Below are positions 62,084 through 64,000 of a stretch of 64,000 nucleotides of DNA, one piece after another. Numbering within the stretch: the stretch's first letter is position 1; the number at the start of each line of letters is the position of its first letter. Source of the DNA: Amanita rubescens (lineage: Eukaryota > Basidiomycota > Agaricomycetes > Agaricales > Amanitaceae); NCBI GenBank assembly GCA_015039365.1, contig WION01000124.1:1-64000 (forward strand), read 5' to 3'. A program made the translations under genes and the position numbers. The notes under the pieces are model-generated. The model searched no databases, was not told the origin of the DNA, and saw only the letters and a program-made list of their open reading frames with translations.

Positions 62084-63840
62084 ATGTTTCCCAAGACGCT
62101 GCTCAGCACCCTCCTTCTCGCTCTCGTTGTCGCGGCTAATCCAGTCCCTAGTCTTGTCAAGTTACCCCTTACTAGGCGCCTCAATAGCGATAATGCTGCT
62201 GCACTGAACATTTTGAAACGTGACCAGGCTCGCGCCCGTTCCCTGGTCACTAGAAGTGTCTACAACGAGGCTCTTACCAATAACGTCATGAACTACACTG
62301 CAAGCGTTGAGATTGGAGCTGGCACTTGTATGCTCGGCTGTCTCAACTACTGCTCGGACTAGGACTAACGGCTCTTCAGATACCCTGCTTGTAGACACAG
62401 CGAGGTGCGGTGTCTCATCATATTCTCTTTTCGTCATGTTCATTGCTTTACAGTGCAAACACTTGGATCGGAGCGAATCAACGGTATCAACCGTCGCCCT
62501 CTAGTCAGGATACGGGTGAAACAGTGGTATGCCGAACGTCTTCATTTCAAACGAGTCACCAAACTTTCTTCGTAGAAGGTTTCGTACGGTTCAGGGTCGT
62601 TCTCAGGTTGAGAAGTATTCATCTGACACAATTGTATCTGATGCTGATATCACGAAGGTGAAGAGTTCATGGACACTGTCAGATTCGGCTCCTTGGTAAT
62701 TGAGGGGCAGTCATTCGGTGTTGCAAGCACTGTGAGTAGGTACATGGGTCATATAATCATGATTAATCTGCTCATGCCTTTAGTCTTCCGGGTTTACCGG
62801 TCTTGATGGCGTCTTGGGGTACGTATATTCAGCATCGTCTGACAAATGGAATTACTGACATTTTGATAAGAATTGGTCCAGTCGACCTGAGTCAAGGTAT
62901 GTTGGTCATGCTTTTCGCGAAAAATAGTGCAGTTTCTGATCCCTTCCCCAGGAACCACCTCCGGCGGTGGCACAGTCCCTACAGTGACGGATAATGCATT
63001 CTCTCAAGGTTCGATAGATGCACATATGATTGGCATCTCTTTTGAGCCGACGACGTCGCAATCGGATCAGAACGGAGAACTGACGTGGGGTCAGTGATTG
63101 TATTTATTCTTTGGAAGGCGAAATATCTCAATATCGACAGGTGCCACTGACGCTTCGAAATTCACTGGAGATCTGACTTATGTGTGAGCTTGGCTTGCAC
63201 TTATTAGGAGCTATTGTTATAACACCTCCTAGGCCCATTACGTCCACTTCTCCAGCTAGTACTTATTGGGGAATTGATCAATCCATTACGTATGGTTCCA
63301 GCGGGACGCCAATCTTGAGTACCGCCGCCGGCATCGTCGACACTGGTATGTCCAAGACCATCGTTGAACTTTAACCTGCACGTTAACACATGATTCCCAG
63401 CCACGACTATGATTCTCATTGCGTCAGATGCATTTACGAAGTACCAACAGGCGACAGGTGCCACAAAGGACTCGACTACTGGCATGCTGACATTAACTAG
63501 TGATCAGTTCTCTAATCTAGAGTCCTTGTTCTTCCACATCGGTGGTGTATGTTCTTATTCTCTCCCGCCTTAATTTTATCACATTACTGACATTAACGGA
63601 CAGACAACCTTTGAGCTGACTTCCAATGCGCAGATATGGCCCCGTGCCCTGAACACTGCAATTGGCGGTACTGCAGGCAATATCTATCTGATTGTTGGAG
63701 ACAACGGCTCAAAGAGCGGCGCGGGGCTTGATTTCGTAAACGGTTATACCTTCCTAGAGAGGTTTTATACCGTCTATGATACCGGTAACCAACGAGTCGG
63801 TTTTGCAACAACTCCTCATACTTTTGATACGACAAACTAG
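62084..63840 (+). CDS. Secreted aspartic protease paralogue (copy 3) with DTA/DTA active site
   Basis: Closest to copy 1: signal peptide MFPKTLLSTLLLALVVAANP differs from it at few positions, and RDQARARSL is shared. The fold is preserved: VSYGSGSFSGEEFMDT flap, TGLDGVLGIGPVDL, VPTVTDNAFSQGS, QIWPRALN, YLIVGDNG, DFVNGYTFLERFY. The two active-site loops differ from the family: the first is LLVDTASANTWIGA (GCG, spelling Ala, at 62400-62402, completed by the intron after it) and the second, across the intron 63345-63400, is GIVDTATTMILIA. In copies 1 and 2 both positions are Gly. The two Asp residues themselves remain. About ten introns, no stop, so it is kept as a full-length protein. Confidence 0.87.
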
Positions 63841-64000
63841 TACTGTATCGGAGAAAAACAGTTATCATCTTTATCCTATTTTCAATTTATAATACACCTA
63901 ACTCGAATACATTGTGCGACAAATTCAGATTAACCTGTATAAACGGGACAGGGGGAGGCAACGACATGATCCTTGGCCCGTCGATGGCAGGTATTGAGAG
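63841..64000. other. 3' flank of aspartic protease 3, window end
   Basis: Short 3' flanking sequence; nothing further seen before the window ends. Confidence 0.5.

Overview
This 64 kb window is nuclear DNA of a filamentous basidiomycete, most likely an Agaricomycete (mushroom or wood-decay group). Genes are compact and broken by many 45-70 bp GT-AG introns. The gene families are typical of that class: FunK1 kinase, polyporopepsin-type aspartic proteases, F-box proteins with unrecognised repeats, a NACHT-WD40 NLR and a Crinkler-type protein. I see no tRNA, rRNA, CRISPR array or clear transposon.

Layout. 0.4-5.6 kb: a drug/polyamine-type MFS transporter and a Crinkler (CRN) P-loop protein. 6.5-9.4 kb: a divergent pair, an unknown conserved protein (-) and an F-box protein (+), whose start codons are 2 bp apart. 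10.4-16.5 kb: an AT-rich, CpG-poor island with a degenerate P-loop GTPase-like gene, then a 2.4 kb array of about 38 single-codon 'exons' separated by intron-like units, then a TKL-like protein kinase. 18.8-22.6 kb: Grc3/NOL9 RNA kinase and an HDDC2-like HD-domain nucleotidase. 23.5-28.1 kb: two paralogous CCC1/VIT1 iron transporters. 29.8-40.9 kb: housekeeping genes (TFIIE-beta, Spt20, Hgh1, Zim17/DNLZ) with a FunK1 kinase and a small secreted Ser/Thr/Ala-rich protein. 42.3-63.8 kb: three secreted aspartic proteases surrounding a secreted carboxylesterase, a PARP-type ADP-ribosyltransferase, a large NLR and a Nudix hydrolase.

The most unusual object is the array at 12066-14443. Intron-like units (donor mostly GTGAGT, branch-like ATGAC, acceptor AACAG) are separated by exactly 3 nt, once by 6 nt. 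The intron bodies in the first third are unrelated in sequence, yet the 3-nt spacing holds. In the reading phase set by the upstream conserved GTPase exon, the joined triplets form an open frame. This looks like a gene segment built one codon per exon. Other notable points are a candidate 16-nt intron just upstream, an aspartic protease in which both catalytic DTG motifs read DTA, an NLR with 14 very similar WD40 repeats, and a secreted-protein gene whose introns are all in phase 0.

Splice junctions were read by eye using frame continuity and family motifs. CDS coordinates run from start codon to stop codon and include introns.
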